The translations under genes and the position numbers were made by a program. The notes below the pieces were generated by a model. The model was not told where the DNA came from and searched no databases. It saw nothing but the letters and a program-made list of their open reading frames with translations. Below are positions 7,174 to 16,376 of a DNA stretch of 64,000 nucleotides, piece after piece. Source of the DNA: Stieleria neptunia. Lineage in GTDB: Bacteria > Planctomycetota > Planctomycetia > Pirellulales > Pirellulaceae. How positions within the stretch are numbered: position 1 is the first letter of the stretch; each line of letters starts with the position of its first letter. Location of the stretch: the NCBI RefSeq assembly GCF_007754155.1, contig NZ_CP037423.1, positions 5,238,865-5,302,864 of the forward strand, read 5' to 3'.

Positions 7174-8446
7174 GTGCCCCAAGTGCGCGACGCTGATGAA
7201 GCTGGAACAGCAGGCGGTCGCCGTGAAAGTCAAATGCCCCAAGTGCCAGACGGTGCTGAAGGTGCCCGGGAAAGAACCGGCGCCGAAGCCGTCCGAACAA
7301 GCGGCAACGCCCACTGCCAAACAGCCGGCTCGCAAGCAGCCGGCACGTGAGCAACCTGCACGCCAGCAGCCGGCACGCCAGAAATCTGCCCGCCAGCAAC
7401 CTGCCGCCCAAGCGGCGGCGAAGCGGAAGCCGGCCGCGAAAAAGGTCACCACTCCGGCTCCGGCTGAGTCTCCGTTTGCCGACGACAATCCTTTTGAAAA
7501 CCTGCCCAGCGGAGGCTTTGACACGGCCGACGCCGCGACAGCGGGGGCGGACCCGTTTGCAGCCGACCCGTTCGCCGAAGCCCCGGCGGCGGGTGGATCA
7601 TCGTCGGGCGGATTTGATTTCGGCAACCTGGATCTGCCCGCGGCTGCACCGGCGGCCGGCGGGTTTCCCGCAGCCGGTGTTCCCGCAGCCGGTGGGAACG
7701 CGTTTCCGGCAGCCACGGGACCACTCGCTGGGCCACTCGCTGCTGCGGCGCCTGCGGCCGCTCCGTCGGCCACGAAACCATCGGCCGGTTCGTCGGGGGC
7801 TGGCCCCAAACGGCCGATCAACAAAAAGCTGTTGTGGATCGGGATCGGTTCGGGGGCGGTCGTCGTCTTGGGACTGGTGATCGGCCTGGTCGTGATGGCG
7901 GTCCAGTCAAAGGGATCGAAGCAGGCCAGGTCGAGCGGGGCGAGTTCGTCGGGAGCGGTCCAGGTTCCCGCGGGTTTCCAAGCCGGCTCGGTCAGCGGTG
8001 TCTCCTTCGTGGTCCCGGAAGGCAAGTCCGTCGAAAGGCCTCCGACATCGATCGAGGCCCAGGTTTTCGAGAGTTCGGCCACCGGCGCGACGTTTTTTGT
8101 CGGGATTGATACCTACGAATTTTTGAACCCCAGTCAGATGCAATTGTCGTTGCGTGCCGGCCGGATGATCATGTCGGATGTGTATGGGGGCGCGAGCGTG
8201 GAGCGCGATGGACACACCGGGGCCAAGGGCAGCAGCAGCGGTGGGATGACGCTGACCGACATGACGGTCGAGTATTACCTGGTCGGTGATCAAGTCATCT
8301 TGATCGGTTGCGGCATGCCGCGGGTGGAGTGGACCGAAGAGGATTTGGAGGAAGGCCGACCGCCTGAACCGAGCGAAGAGGAGACGGCGAAGAGGGAAGC
8401 GTTTGAGGGAGAGAAGGCGACGTTCTTCGAATCGGTGCGGATCTGA
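7160..8446 (+). CDS. MJ0042-type zinc-ribbon membrane protein
   Basis: 428 residues. Residues 1-35 carry two CPKC knuckles (IKCPKCATLM and KCPKCQTVLKVPGK), the MJ0042/zinc-ribbon pattern very common in planctomycetes. Residues 36-215 are a long low-complexity linker of Ala, Pro, Gln, Lys and Arg with QPAR repeats and later AAG/PAAG runs. One membrane helix follows (about residues 226-250, LLWIGIGSGAVVVLGLVIGL). The C-terminal 170 residues form a probable extracytoplasmic beta-rich domain of unknown type. The topology would place the zinc ribbon inside and the C-domain outside. Function unknown; the arrangement resembles other planctomycete envelope proteins that pair a cytoplasmic ribbon with an exported domain. 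Confidence 0.7.
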   Translation: MLTIKCPKCATLMKLEQQAVAVKVKCPKCQTVLKVPGKEPAPKPSEQAATPTAKQPARKQPAREQPARQQPARQKSARQQPAAQAAAKRKPAAKKVTTPAPAESPFADDNPFENLPSGGFDTADAATAGADPFAADPFAEAPAAGGSSSGGFDFGNLDLPAAAPAAGGFPAAGVPAAGGNAFPAATGPLAGPLAAAAPAAAPSATKPSAGSSGAGPKRPINKKLLWIGIGSGAVVVLGLVIGLVVMAVQSKGSKQARSSGASSSGAVQVPAGFQAGSVSGVSFVVPEGKSVERPPTSIEAQVFESSATGATFFVGIDTYEFLNPSQMQLSLRAGRMIMSDVYGGASVERDGHTGAKGSSSGGMTLTDMTVEYYLVGDQVILIGCGMPRVEWTEEDLEEGRPPEPSEEETAKREAFEGEKATFFESVRI

Positions 8447-8537
8447 GAGTTTGATCGTTTGCGAATCGTTCCGCGTCGCCGAAGGCATCGCTCGGCGGCG
8501 GATGAGAACCGAACGGAAAAGAAGTGGCGGACTTTTT

Positions 8538-8598
8538 AAGTGGGATAGGCTTCCAGCCTGTCATTCCGGAGTCGACAGGCTGGAAGCCTCTCCCACTT
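8538..8598. repeat. Dispersed inverted repeat type 1 (GGATAGGCTTCCAGCC)
   Basis: Arms 8538-8562 and 8574-8598, 25 bases each, pair almost perfectly around an 11-base loop and are followed by GTTTT. It lies between convergent genes (ends 8446 and 8722), so it can act as a bidirectional terminator. Related copies are at 17462, 22818, 29625 (one arm), 34493 (arm remnant) and 49096. The rest of 8447-8721 holds a second hairpin near 8640-8690 built from CTCTCCC/GGGAGAG blocks. Confidence 0.75.
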
Positions 8599-8721
8599 GT
8601 TTTCGGTGCGTTGCGACGTCTTTCGCAGCGCCGGCCCTCTCTGGCGTTTGCTTGCTGCGCAAACGCCGTCTCTCCCAGAGGGAGAGAATCTAAATCGGCG
8701 AGTTCCCACGGGGTGCCTGGG

Positions 8722-9537
8722 TCATTCGTCCAGGATCATCAGTTCGACCGAGCGGAAGTCGCAGGGGTGACTTTCGCTTTGCAATGAAATCGTGCCTTGG
8801 TCGAGCAGGTTGCCGCCTTGTTTGTCGGCCAGCATCGCTGCGTGGGCGTCTCGATCATCCAGTTGTGGTTGGGTGTATTCGAGCACCGTCTCGCCATCGA
8901 TGAGGTGCCGGACCAGCTTGGAGCCGCGGACTTCGACTTCGGCGGTCACCCATTGTTCGCCGTGATAGGTTTTGGAGCTTGACGAGGTGCAGTGGGGCAG
9001 GAACAGTTTTCCGTTCATGACCACGTTGGTGCCGGGGGTGCAGAGATTCAAGGTCGTCCGTTCGTCTTTGCCGTTGCCTCCCAGCAGTTGGACTTCGATG
9101 GAAGTCGGAAAGTCTTGATCGATCGTCATCATCTTGGGGTCTTCGCCGTGAAGCATCAGGCCGCTGTTGCGGGTCGCCCAGCCGGGACCGCCCTTGACCT
9201 GGTCGCCGACAAAACGATAGACGACGCGCAACCGGTAGTGCGAAAACGGCTTGTTGTAAAACAGATGGCCGAAGCGTTCGTCGAAGGTGGGGTAGGCCGA
9301 TTCGTCATATCGAACCTTCAGCAGCCCGTCTTCCACGCGAAAGGTGTTGCCATAGTTTTCGCCGACGGCGTGGTGGCGAATCTTGGGGGTCCAGCCGTCA
9401 AGGTTTTTGCCGTTGAACAGTTGAATCCATTCGGACTTGCCATCCTGGCCCGTCGCCGGTTCGTCGCCGTGCACGCTGGACACCACGCAGAGGCAAGCGA
9501 TGGCGAGGGCAAATCGATAGATTGGGAGAGTTTTCAT
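8722..9537 (-). CDS. DUF1080 (3-keto-disaccharide hydrolase family) exported protein
   Basis: 271 residues from ATG 9537, chosen because a signal peptide follows at once (MKTLPIYRFALAIACLCVVS, cleavage near SVHGDE). The mature protein begins WIQLFNGKNLDGWTPK, the typical opening of DUF1080, a concanavalin-like beta-sandwich abundant in planctomycetes. Characterised members hydrolyse 3-keto-glycosides; most are unassigned. Other typical elements are the NSGLMLHG and SIEVQLLGG strands. It is exported, probably to the periplasm. No sugar operon surrounds it; the neighbour downstream on the same strand is a signalling operon transcribed toward it with a 168-base gap. Function in polysaccharide breakdown is inferred from family. 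Confidence 0.87.
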   Translation of the reverse strand: MKTLPIYRFALAIACLCVVSSVHGDEPATGQDGKSEWIQLFNGKNLDGWTPKIRHHAVGENYGNTFRVEDGLLKVRYDESAYPTFDERFGHLFYNKPFSHYRLRVVYRFVGDQVKGGPGWATRNSGLMLHGEDPKMMTIDQDFPTSIEVQLLGGNGKDERTTLNLCTPGTNVVMNGKLFLPHCTSSSSKTYHGEQWVTAEVEVRGSKLVRHLIDGETVLEYTQPQLDDRDAHAAMLADKQGGNLLDQGTISLQSESHPCDFRSVELMILDE

Positions 9538-9705
9538 CGTGTCGTGTCGGTCAAGGTAGAGGTTGGTCGATTGATGACTGTCATGTCGCGACTCGTTGAC
9601 AGGTTTCGCCATAGGGACGCAACGTGTCGCCGATTCCGCCGGCCGACTTGGGCCGGCGGAGTCTGGATAGTATAGAGTCAACGGTTGCGATTGTCGGCGA
9701 CCGTT

Positions 9706-11247
9706 TCATGAGAACGAGTGTTCTTGTGGGACGTCGGCTTGGGGGCTGTCGGTGGACAGCGGCAGGGTGATGTAGAACGTGGATCCGGCGGCTGAGGAAT
9801 CGTACGACAAATTTCCTCCGTGGGCTTCGACGATCGATTTGCTGATCGCCAACCCCATTCCGATGCCTTCCTGCTTGGTGGTGTAGAAGGCGTCAAAAAC
9901 TTTTGCCTGTTGTTCGGGCGAGATCCCGGTGCCGTTGTCACGGATCGACAAACGGGCGTGTTCGCCACCGACGGCGACATTGATGTCGATCGTGGGCTGA
10001 TCGCGCTGGCGGGTCGCATCGCAAGCATTCTGCAGCAGGTTGACCACAACTTGTCGCAACTGGACGGGGTTACCGAAGACCATCGGTGGGGCGTCGGGGT
10101 GGGTGCAAATGAACTCGGCGAATTGGTTGTGCGGGTTGCACTCGATCAGGTTGACCGAATCGCGAACGATTTGATTCAGGTCGATCCATTGTTGGTCGGC
10201 ATGGCCACGCTTGGCAAAACTGCGGAGTCCGCGAATGATCTGTCCGCAGTTTTCGGTTTGGTCACAGATGGTTTCCAGCCACGATTCGACGGGCACGGAG
10301 TGTTCGCAGTTGTCGTTGGCGATCGCGACTTTGGCCGCCACGGCAAAATTGGCGATCGCGGCGAGCGGCTGATTGATTTCGTGGGCGATGCCGGCGACCA
10401 TTTCCCCCAGGGTGGTCAGTCGAGAGACGTGTTCGAGCTGGATTTCCATGTCCCGAATTTGCTGCTCGGAAACTTTCTGGTGGGTCACATCAAACATCGC
10501 CCCGCGGAGCATCAGGGGATTGCCGCCGGCGTCCAGGACCAGATGTGTGACGATGTGCAGCCAGACGATGCTGCCGTCGGACGCGACGACTCGCAGTTCC
10601 AGTTCACCGTCGCGGGCGGCCTCGGCCCCTGAGGCGCAGGCGCCGCAAAACGTTTCATAGCGTGCTCGGTCTTCGGCAACAATCCGCTCGTCCCAAAACG
10701 TCGGTTCTTCGATCCAGCGTCGGACGGGGTATCCCAAGATCGTTTCGGCCTGTTGGCTGACGAAGGTAAAGCGATGATGGGGCAGGCGACATTCCCAGAC
10801 GATCGCTTTGACGTCATCGAGAAGCTCGCGAAACTTTTGTTCGGTGCGCGAGAGCGTCTCGGAGAGCAGATCCTTGACCGCGCGGTGCACCCAGAGAATC
10901 AGTTCGGCGGGGTCAAACGATTTTTCGACGTAGGCAAAGGCCCCCAAATTGACGGCGTCCTTGGCGGAGTGGAACGACCCGTATCCGGTGTGGATGATGA
11001 CGCGCATCGCGGGTTGAAGCTGCTGCATCTGACGAAACAGGTCGATCCCGTCTTGTCCGTGCAGTTGCAAATCAAGGATTGCGACGGCGAAGGCGTGATT
11101 GTCACATTGCTGGCGTGCTTCTTCGCAGGAGCTGCACGTGATCACTTGAAACCCTTCGCTTTCGAAGATGTCGCGCAGCGTCAACAGCTGGTTGGGTTCG
11201 TCGTCGACGATCAGCAAATTCGATTGTGCGGTAACCACTTTGCTCAC
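9706..11247 (-). CDS. Receiver-PAS-histidine kinase hybrid
   Basis: 513 residues. Receiver domain at 10-125 with acidic pair D15 D16, phosphoacceptor D59 (VAILDLQ), T87 and K109. A PAS domain occupies about 138-262 (ILGYPVRRW...), ending in the usual D-V-T-H-Q segment. The dimerisation helix carries H289 (GIAHEINQPLAAI, the FixL/HPK4-like HxxNQPL form). The ATPase domain has the N box (N407), DNGTGI at 438-443 and GIGMGLAISK. No membrane segment, so cytoplasmic. It is the third gene of an operon with a binding lipoprotein and a membrane kinase; the receiver may accept phosphate from that kinase. No DNA-binding output is encoded nearby. Confidence 0.9.
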   Translation of the reverse strand: MSKVVTAQSNLLIVDDEPNQLLTLRDIFESEGFQVITCSSCEEARQQCDNHAFAVAILDLQLHGQDGIDLFRQMQQLQPAMRVIIHTGYGSFHSAKDAVNLGAFAYVEKSFDPAELILWVHRAVKDLLSETLSRTEQKFRELLDDVKAIVWECRLPHHRFTFVSQQAETILGYPVRRWIEEPTFWDERIVAEDRARYETFCGACASGAEAARDGELELRVVASDGSIVWLHIVTHLVLDAGGNPLMLRGAMFDVTHQKVSEQQIRDMEIQLEHVSRLTTLGEMVAGIAHEINQPLAAIANFAVAAKVAIANDNCEHSVPVESWLETICDQTENCGQIIRGLRSFAKRGHADQQWIDLNQIVRDSVNLIECNPHNQFAEFICTHPDAPPMVFGNPVQLRQVVVNLLQNACDATRQRDQPTIDINVAVGGEHARLSIRDNGTGISPEQQAKVFDAFYTTKQEGIGMGLAISKSIVEAHGGNLSYDSSAAGSTFYITLPLSTDSPQADVPQEHSFS

Positions 11248-11382
11248 GATCTTTTCCTAGACTCCATCACAATTGGACGGCGGGATCTTTGCCACGTTAA
11301 CACACTTCCAAAAACATCGCGTCGTGCGGGGACGTCATCGGTAATCATGACGGGCTGTTTGGGGCACGGGAGCATCTTTGGT

Positions 11383-13338
11383 TCAGTGCGTCGGGGAGGG
11401 GATTGAGTTTGAAGTTGTCGGCACGCAGGGGAGGCAGATTTGGAACTCCGTCCCCTCCGATTCGCCGTCGGCGACGCGGATCGTGCCGCCGTGTTGTTCG
11501 ACGATTTGTTTGCAAATGGCAAGCCCTAATCCGGTTCCGGTGGATTTTGTGGTGAACAACACGTCGAACACCGAGCCACGGTCTGGCATCGGAATGCCGG
11601 GACCGGAATCGCGAACGATGATGACGTCGCGACCGTCGCCCCGCCGTGCAGTGATCCGAATCTGTCCGCCTGTCTCCTGCAATGAATCCAGCGAATTATT
11701 GAGCAGGTTTTGGAGCACCTGAACGAATTGGTCTTCGTCGACGAAACACTCGAAGGTGTCCGGAATACAATGTAGCTGAAGATCAATATTCTGTGGCATC
11801 TGCGATCTGGAAAGTACCCTCTCCATCAGGTCGGCAAGTCGGGTCGGTTGGCGATCGAGCTTTCTGCGACGGGTGATATCCAGCAATTCGTTGATGAATT
11901 CGTTGCAAGTCGCGATCTCGTGATTCATCAGATCCAGATACTGCGTTTTTTTCTGTTGGTCAATTCGGGGGCTGCGTTTGAGGTAATAGATGGCATTGCT
12001 GATGGCTCCCAAGGGGTTTCGAATTTCGTGTGCGACCTGCGCGGAAACTTGACCGATCGCTGCCAACCGGGTTTTGACGACCAATTCTTTTTTGGCTTCA
12101 TTGAGTTCCGCTTCGACACGTTCGTGATGGCGGCGCTGCAGTTCTTTGACTTGGATACGTTCTAAAACGCGTCCGACTTGTTCGCCGACACTGCGGGCCA
12201 TCAACAGCATCACTTCGTCGGCTTGGATCGTACGTTCACTAAAAAATTCCAGAACCGCCACGACCTGGCCGTCGATCACCAGCGGAAAACCGAGGGCACT
12301 GCGGAGCCCATGGGATTCACACAATGTTTTTCGGATGAAGTTCGGATCCTGTTGGATATTTTCGATCCAAGCCGGTTGGCCGGTTTCCCAGATCCGACCG
12401 GGCAGGCAATCTCCTGTGACAAAGAACGTGTTTTCGACTGCCTGACGAAAACTTTCCAAGCGTTCCGGATCGGGGAAGTGCCAAATGTCCGCCGACACCA
12501 GTCGTGACGGCTCAGACGGGGACGGCCAATACGCATGTCCGACGCTCCAATCGGTCATTTGGCAAACAATTTTGACGCATTTCTCTAAGGCGTCGGGGTA
12601 CGACTGGGTGTCCTCGGACATCATCACGGCCCGATAGAGCAATTCGGCTTGCATCGCCCGCTGGGCCAGTTTTCGTTCCATTTCATCGCGACGGGTGACG
12701 GCGCGTTTGGCGACCACCAGCACGGCGACGATCGCCGCAAGTCCGAGCCCGGAAAGGCTGAACACCGATGCCAGGAACATCCGCGAATCCTCCAGGCTCT
12801 GCATCACGCGAGCGTCGTCGCGAAAGGCGTGGGCGTGGAGTCGATCGAGTTGAATCCAGCGAACTCCGATCCTGTCCAAGGCGTCCGTTTGCGAAAGCGG
12901 TGACGTCGGAGCCCGCTGGACGGCTTGGTTCAGCGCGGCAACGGCATCGGCGAGACGTCGGGTGCTGGCTTCGAATTCCGGCTCGTCGAACTGGCGTTGG
13001 ATACGCTGGACCCGACGCAGACGTTGGTTGATCATGTACGCCGACCGCCCCGTTTCCCGTCGCGCTTCGTCGGCCAGCGTGGCGTCGGAAGGATCGAGCA
13101 AGGCGCGGTAGCGATGCTGCCGAATCAGGCTCAATTCCGACTGAATTCTCGACAGCGACATCCGCGTGGTCGAGTGATAGCTGTTGGATTTTCGGCTCAG
13201 ACGATTGACCTCAATCCGCCGTTGGATCAAGGCACCGGCGATCGCCCAGCTGACGAGAATCGTGATCACGACCAGCAGGACGATGTAGGAAAAAATCGAC
13301 CGCGATGACGCTCGGGGTGAAGCGTGAACCAGTTTCAT
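11383..13338 (-). CDS. Membrane sensor histidine kinase with GAF domain
   Basis: 651 residues. A first membrane helix at about 15-38 and a second at about 190-212 enclose a helical extracytoplasmic domain of some 150 residues (four-helix-bundle style, rich in Arg, Leu, Gln). A GAF domain follows (about 235-395, with GRIWETGQPAWIENI and SALGFPLVIDGQVVAVLEFF). The kinase core has phosphoacceptor H437 (QVAHEIRNPLGAI) and a complete ATPase domain (N box LLNNSLDSL, DSGPGIP, GTGLGLAICKQIVEQHGG). Its ATG overlaps the stop of the upstream PhnD-like gene by four bases, indicating a coupled pair: the lipoprotein probably presents a ligand to the sensor domain. Confidence 0.92.
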   Translation of the reverse strand: MKLVHASPRASSRSIFSYIVLLVVITILVSWAIAGALIQRRIEVNRLSRKSNSYHSTTRMSLSRIQSELSLIRQHRYRALLDPSDATLADEARRETGRSAYMINQRLRRVQRIQRQFDEPEFEASTRRLADAVAALNQAVQRAPTSPLSQTDALDRIGVRWIQLDRLHAHAFRDDARVMQSLEDSRMFLASVFSLSGLGLAAIVAVLVVAKRAVTRRDEMERKLAQRAMQAELLYRAVMMSEDTQSYPDALEKCVKIVCQMTDWSVGHAYWPSPSEPSRLVSADIWHFPDPERLESFRQAVENTFFVTGDCLPGRIWETGQPAWIENIQQDPNFIRKTLCESHGLRSALGFPLVIDGQVVAVLEFFSERTIQADEVMLLMARSVGEQVGRVLERIQVKELQRRHHERVEAELNEAKKELVVKTRLAAIGQVSAQVAHEIRNPLGAISNAIYYLKRSPRIDQQKKTQYLDLMNHEIATCNEFINELLDITRRRKLDRQPTRLADLMERVLSRSQMPQNIDLQLHCIPDTFECFVDEDQFVQVLQNLLNNSLDSLQETGGQIRITARRGDGRDVIIVRDSGPGIPMPDRGSVFDVLFTTKSTGTGLGLAICKQIVEQHGGTIRVADGESEGTEFQICLPCVPTTSNSIPSPTH

Positions 13339-14246
13339 CGGGATTCTCCGGACCGGTCGATCTCGTCAACAATGCTCCGCAACGCATCAAAATCGTCGGA
13401 GTGGACGGGGACGAAGTACTTGGCCAGCAGGTGATTCAAGATGTCGGCGTGTTCGGGATCGGCCTCGGACAAGTCCAGGAAGGCGTCGCGGAGCTGCGTT
13501 CGCAGCGCCGCCGGAAGCCTGGATTGACACGCCCAGACGTAATCCACATAGGGCGGCGTTTCTTGCATGACGCGGATTTCGTCTCGGCCGATCCGGTTGG
13601 AAGCGAACATGGATTCAATGATGGGCCCGTTCGCCACCCCCAGATCGACGTCGCCGTCTCGAACCGCGTTGGCCGTTGCGTCATGGGCTCCGGTATAGAC
13701 GACCGATTCAAAAAACGTTTCCGGATCGATGCCCGATTCCCGCATGAAATATCGGGGCATCAGATGCCCCGAGGTGGACAGACGCGAGCCGAAAGCAAAT
13801 CGTCGGCCGCGAAACTCCTCCAACTCCGTCGCCGTTTCCTCCGTCCCGGTCAGGTAGTAGCTGGTAAAACGCAAGTCACAGTCGCGCGAAACCAAGGGGA
13901 CGGCGTGATGCGAACGGTTCAGTTTGACAAAGGTGTAACCGCCCAGCCATGCCACTTCCACCTCTCCCTGTTCGAAGGCGGCCTGCAATTCTTCGTAGGA
14001 TCCATGCAGCACCAACTGGCACGACAGACCGGTGCTGTGTTCCAGGTAGGCCACCAACGGCAAGTACCGCTCTTCCAGCATGCTGCGACTCTCATCGGGC
14101 AGCACGCCGAAGCGAAGCACTCGGAGCGTCGACCCAGTCGGTGCCGGAGTCGCGCACCCGATCAACCCGATGGCGACGACGGCCAGGATCGCGGCCAAGC
14201 GGCATGCATGCCCGGAGTGTTTGCACCAATTTGCCTTCGACATCAA
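13335..14246 (-). CDS. PhnD-like substrate-binding lipoprotein
   Basis: 303 residues. The N-terminus has a basic region, a hydrophobic stretch and the lipobox LIGC (C31), so it should be anchored in a membrane facing the periplasm. The mature protein is a type 2 periplasmic-binding fold of the phosphate/phosphite/phosphonate (PhnD/SsuA) class: RFGVLPDESRSM..., YLEHSTGLSCQLVLHGSYEE, VEVAWLGGYTFV, the SRLSTSGHLMPRYFM block and DVDLGVANG. No ABC permease or ATPase genes are near. Instead it is coupled to a histidine kinase by a four-base overlap, so it more likely works as a sensor subunit than in transport. The ligand cannot be read from sequence. Confidence 0.85.
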   Translation of the reverse strand: MMSKANWCKHSGHACRLAAILAVVAIGLIGCATPAPTGSTLRVLRFGVLPDESRSMLEERYLPLVAYLEHSTGLSCQLVLHGSYEELQAAFEQGEVEVAWLGGYTFVKLNRSHHAVPLVSRDCDLRFTSYYLTGTEETATELEEFRGRRFAFGSRLSTSGHLMPRYFMRESGIDPETFFESVVYTGAHDATANAVRDGDVDLGVANGPIIESMFASNRIGRDEIRVMQETPPYVDYVWACQSRLPAALRTQLRDAFLDLSEADPEHADILNHLLAKYFVPVHSDDFDALRSIVDEIDRSGESR

Positions 14247-14407
14247 TGTCCTGCGATCCTTCGGGTCATCGTGGATTTCGTGGTGGATTCGGCGATTGAG
14301 GTGTCAACCTGCTCGACCCGCTCGGCCTCGTTTCGCTCGCCCCGCTCCCCGCCGGGAGGGTGACGCGGGGAACCAGCACTCGTTCGCTGAACACATCGCG
14401 ACAGGGT

Positions 14408-15148
14408 TCATCTGGCGGCTTGTTGTAATAGCTGCATCACTTCTGTCCAGTCGAGCGATCGGGCGTAATCCAGCGCCGTCCAACCGCGATCGCAGGTTGC
14501 ATGGACGTTGGCGTTGTTTTCCAGCAGTACTTTTACCGACGGGCCTCGACCGAACAGTGATACCATGTGCAGCAGCGTTCGGCCGCCGTCAAACACTTCG
14601 TCGACGGTGGCGGGGTCGGCTGCGATCTGTTGGGCGAGCACCGAAGCGATCATGTTTTCGAAAGCATCGCAGGTTTCGGGGATGTTGACGGTTTCCGGCG
14701 GCGGAAAATCCAATTCCCAGGCCTCGTCATGACGCGGACGCTCAACGGCGTCCATCCGCGAACGGATCACTTGCACGGTGAAACCGCCGTAGACGACGCC
14801 GTCGATCACGCACAGCCAATCATCCAGTTGGGGCAGCGGAAATTCGACATCGTCACCCTCGCTGACCGAACGCAGTTTGTTCGGAGCGTTGAGCAGCACG
14901 CCGGTGACGTTGATGCCATCAAAATCAACCTGCTCCACCCACATGTGCTCCAGGTCCGAGTCGGGATCCGAAAAGTCATCGCAGAACGGTACCTTCACGC
15001 ACGAGAGTTCGCATGCCGGGACGATGCGGTTGAAGTCCTGGCTGACACAATTGAAAAAATGACGAAACGATTCCCGTGCGGCCTTCGACGCACGGAGCAT
15101 CTGTGGGTCGTCGCCGAGGTGATAGGTGACTGGATTGGAATGAGTCAT
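14408..15148 (-). CDS. DUF2314 (YegJ-like) plus ankyrin-repeat protein
   Basis: 246 residues. Residues 15-135 match DUF2314: ASKAARESFRHFF, then EHMWVEQVDFDGINVTGVLL with N-A-P and GDDVEFPLPQLDDWLCVIDG. Proteins of this type (for example Escherichia coli YegJ) are small and of unknown function. Here a second part follows: residues 165-246 contain ankyrin-like repeats (GGRTLLHMVSLFGRGPSVKV, then DRGWTALDYARSLDWTEVMQ), normally used for protein binding. No signal or membrane segment. It stands alone between the PhnD-like gene and a divergent PEP-CTERM gene. The fusion suggests that the DUF2314 part is delivered to, or controlled by, a protein partner; inference only. Confidence 0.75.
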   Translation of the reverse strand: MTHSNPVTYHLGDDPQMLRASKAARESFRHFFNCVSQDFNRIVPACELSCVKVPFCDDFSDPDSDLEHMWVEQVDFDGINVTGVLLNAPNKLRSVSEGDDVEFPLPQLDDWLCVIDGVVYGGFTVQVIRSRMDAVERPRHDEAWELDFPPPETVNIPETCDAFENMIASVLAQQIAADPATVDEVFDGGRTLLHMVSLFGRGPSVKVLLENNANVHATCDRGWTALDYARSLDWTEVMQLLQQAAR

Positions 15149-15391
15149 GCTGGGTTTCCGTCATCCCTGGTGATCGTCGGGCGTACTGCATTGTACCCGT
15201 TTGGGTGCCGTCACATTGTTGATACCGGCACGAATCGGGATTAGAGTGGCAAAGCTGAGATCGAAGGGGTGCGGGGAATCTGCACCCAGGCACACCATCA
15301 TCCTCATCGATTGATCAGATCGTTTTGGGGGGGAAGCTTTGCCGTTCCTGCTACTGGACGCGCCCGCTATTGGATCAGGACAGCCATCGAG

Positions 15392-16222
15392 ATGAATCAA
15401 TACTTTATGCGTCGGATCAGTTGTGTCGTTGCTCTGTGTGTTCTTTCACCGATCGCCTTGTATGCCGAGCCCGTGCTGTTTTTGGCTGATGGCAATTCGT
15501 CCAGCCTGTGGACGATCAATACGACGACTGGAAATGCGACCCGCGTCGGAAGCTTGGGGCTGACGCCCAGCCTGATCGGGCTTGCCTACGATTCGGTCGG
15601 CGGCGACCTGTTGATGACCAGCAGCAACGGTGACAATAGTCAACTCTTTCGGCTAGACCAATCGACCGGTCAGGCCAGCTTGGTCGGCGATACCGGTTCC
15701 CAAGCAATTTCAGGATTGGCGTTTGATCCCCATTCACAAGTGCTCTACGGCGGAAGCGGCGCGACCAATTCGTTGTTCACCATTGACCGTGGCACCGGAG
15801 CGGCCACGTTGGTCGGCGGCTACGGAGTGGAGGTCGGCGGTCATGGGCTGGGATTTGACAGCCAGAATCAACAACTTCTGATGACCGACGTTGTCCAGGA
15901 CACGCTCTACTCGGTGGACAGGAATACGGGCGCTGCCACCGCGATCGGCGGCACCGGTTTAACCAGTGTCGCGGGATTGGCGTTTCACTCGGGCGAAAAT
16001 CGACTCTACGGCATCAACGCCAACGACGACACACTCGTTCGACTGAACACGTCAACGGGTGTGGGTGAAGTCGTCGGCGACCTGGGATTTGATGCCTTTA
16101 ATGTAGGGCTCGCGTTCCGCCCGTCGGCGATCCCCGAGCCTTCTTCCGGTATTCTGCTGTTGGCGGTAGGCTGCGTGGCGGTCGTGCGGTCACGTCGGCG
16201 GCGCGCGGGCTGTCGGTTTTAG
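15392..16222 (+). CDS. PEP-CTERM exported protein with beta-propeller-like repeats
   Basis: 276 residues from ATG 15392, chosen because a signal peptide follows (MRRISCVVALCVLSPIALYA). The body contains about six repeats of roughly 42 residues with the pattern L-x-x-I-D/N-x-x-T-G-x-A-T-x-V-G and ISGLAFD, consistent with a beta-propeller (DUF4394/NHL-like). The C-terminus is a PEP-CTERM sorting signal: AIPEPSSG, a hydrophobic helix and a cluster of Arg (RSRRRRAG). Such proteins are cut and anchored or released by exosortase. The last two codons and the stop run into a long hairpin repeat (16221-16276); the TAG stop is formed by the repeat's first bases. No partner gene is adjacent. Confidence 0.85.
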   Translation: MNQYFMRRISCVVALCVLSPIALYAEPVLFLADGNSSSLWTINTTTGNATRVGSLGLTPSLIGLAYDSVGGDLLMTSSNGDNSQLFRLDQSTGQASLVGDTGSQAISGLAFDPHSQVLYGGSGATNSLFTIDRGTGAATLVGGYGVEVGGHGLGFDSQNQQLLMTDVVQDTLYSVDRNTGAATAIGGTGLTSVAGLAFHSGENRLYGINANDDTLVRLNTSTGVGEVVGDLGFDAFNVGLAFRPSAIPEPSSGILLLAVGCVAVVRSRRRRAGCRF

Positions 16223-16276
16223 CCCGCACGCGTTAGCGAGGGGCCACGCAGCGCCCCTCGCTTACGCGTTCGGGCT
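16221..16276. repeat. Long hairpin repeat overlapping a stop codon
   Basis: AGCCCG-ACGCGT-AGCGAGGGGC pairs with its complement across a short loop, giving a nearly perfect 24-bp stem. The first two bases complete the TAG stop of the PEP-CTERM gene. It is a strong candidate for a transcription terminator or a dispersed palindrome of the genome. Confidence 0.7.
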
Positions 16277-16376
16277 ATCATCATGGCGTTCATTCCGAAA
16301 CATCGACGAAACCGACAGCCCGGCGTGAATCGGCCGACAGTTCTCTGACGATTCCCCAAGTATAAAAGTCACCTCG

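Noticed and set aside
6475..8082. A 535-residue open frame on the minus strand
   Set aside because: It lies antisense to two well-supported plus-strand genes, is Ala/Pro/Arg-rich, and arises from the high-GC repetitive linker of the zinc-ribbon protein.
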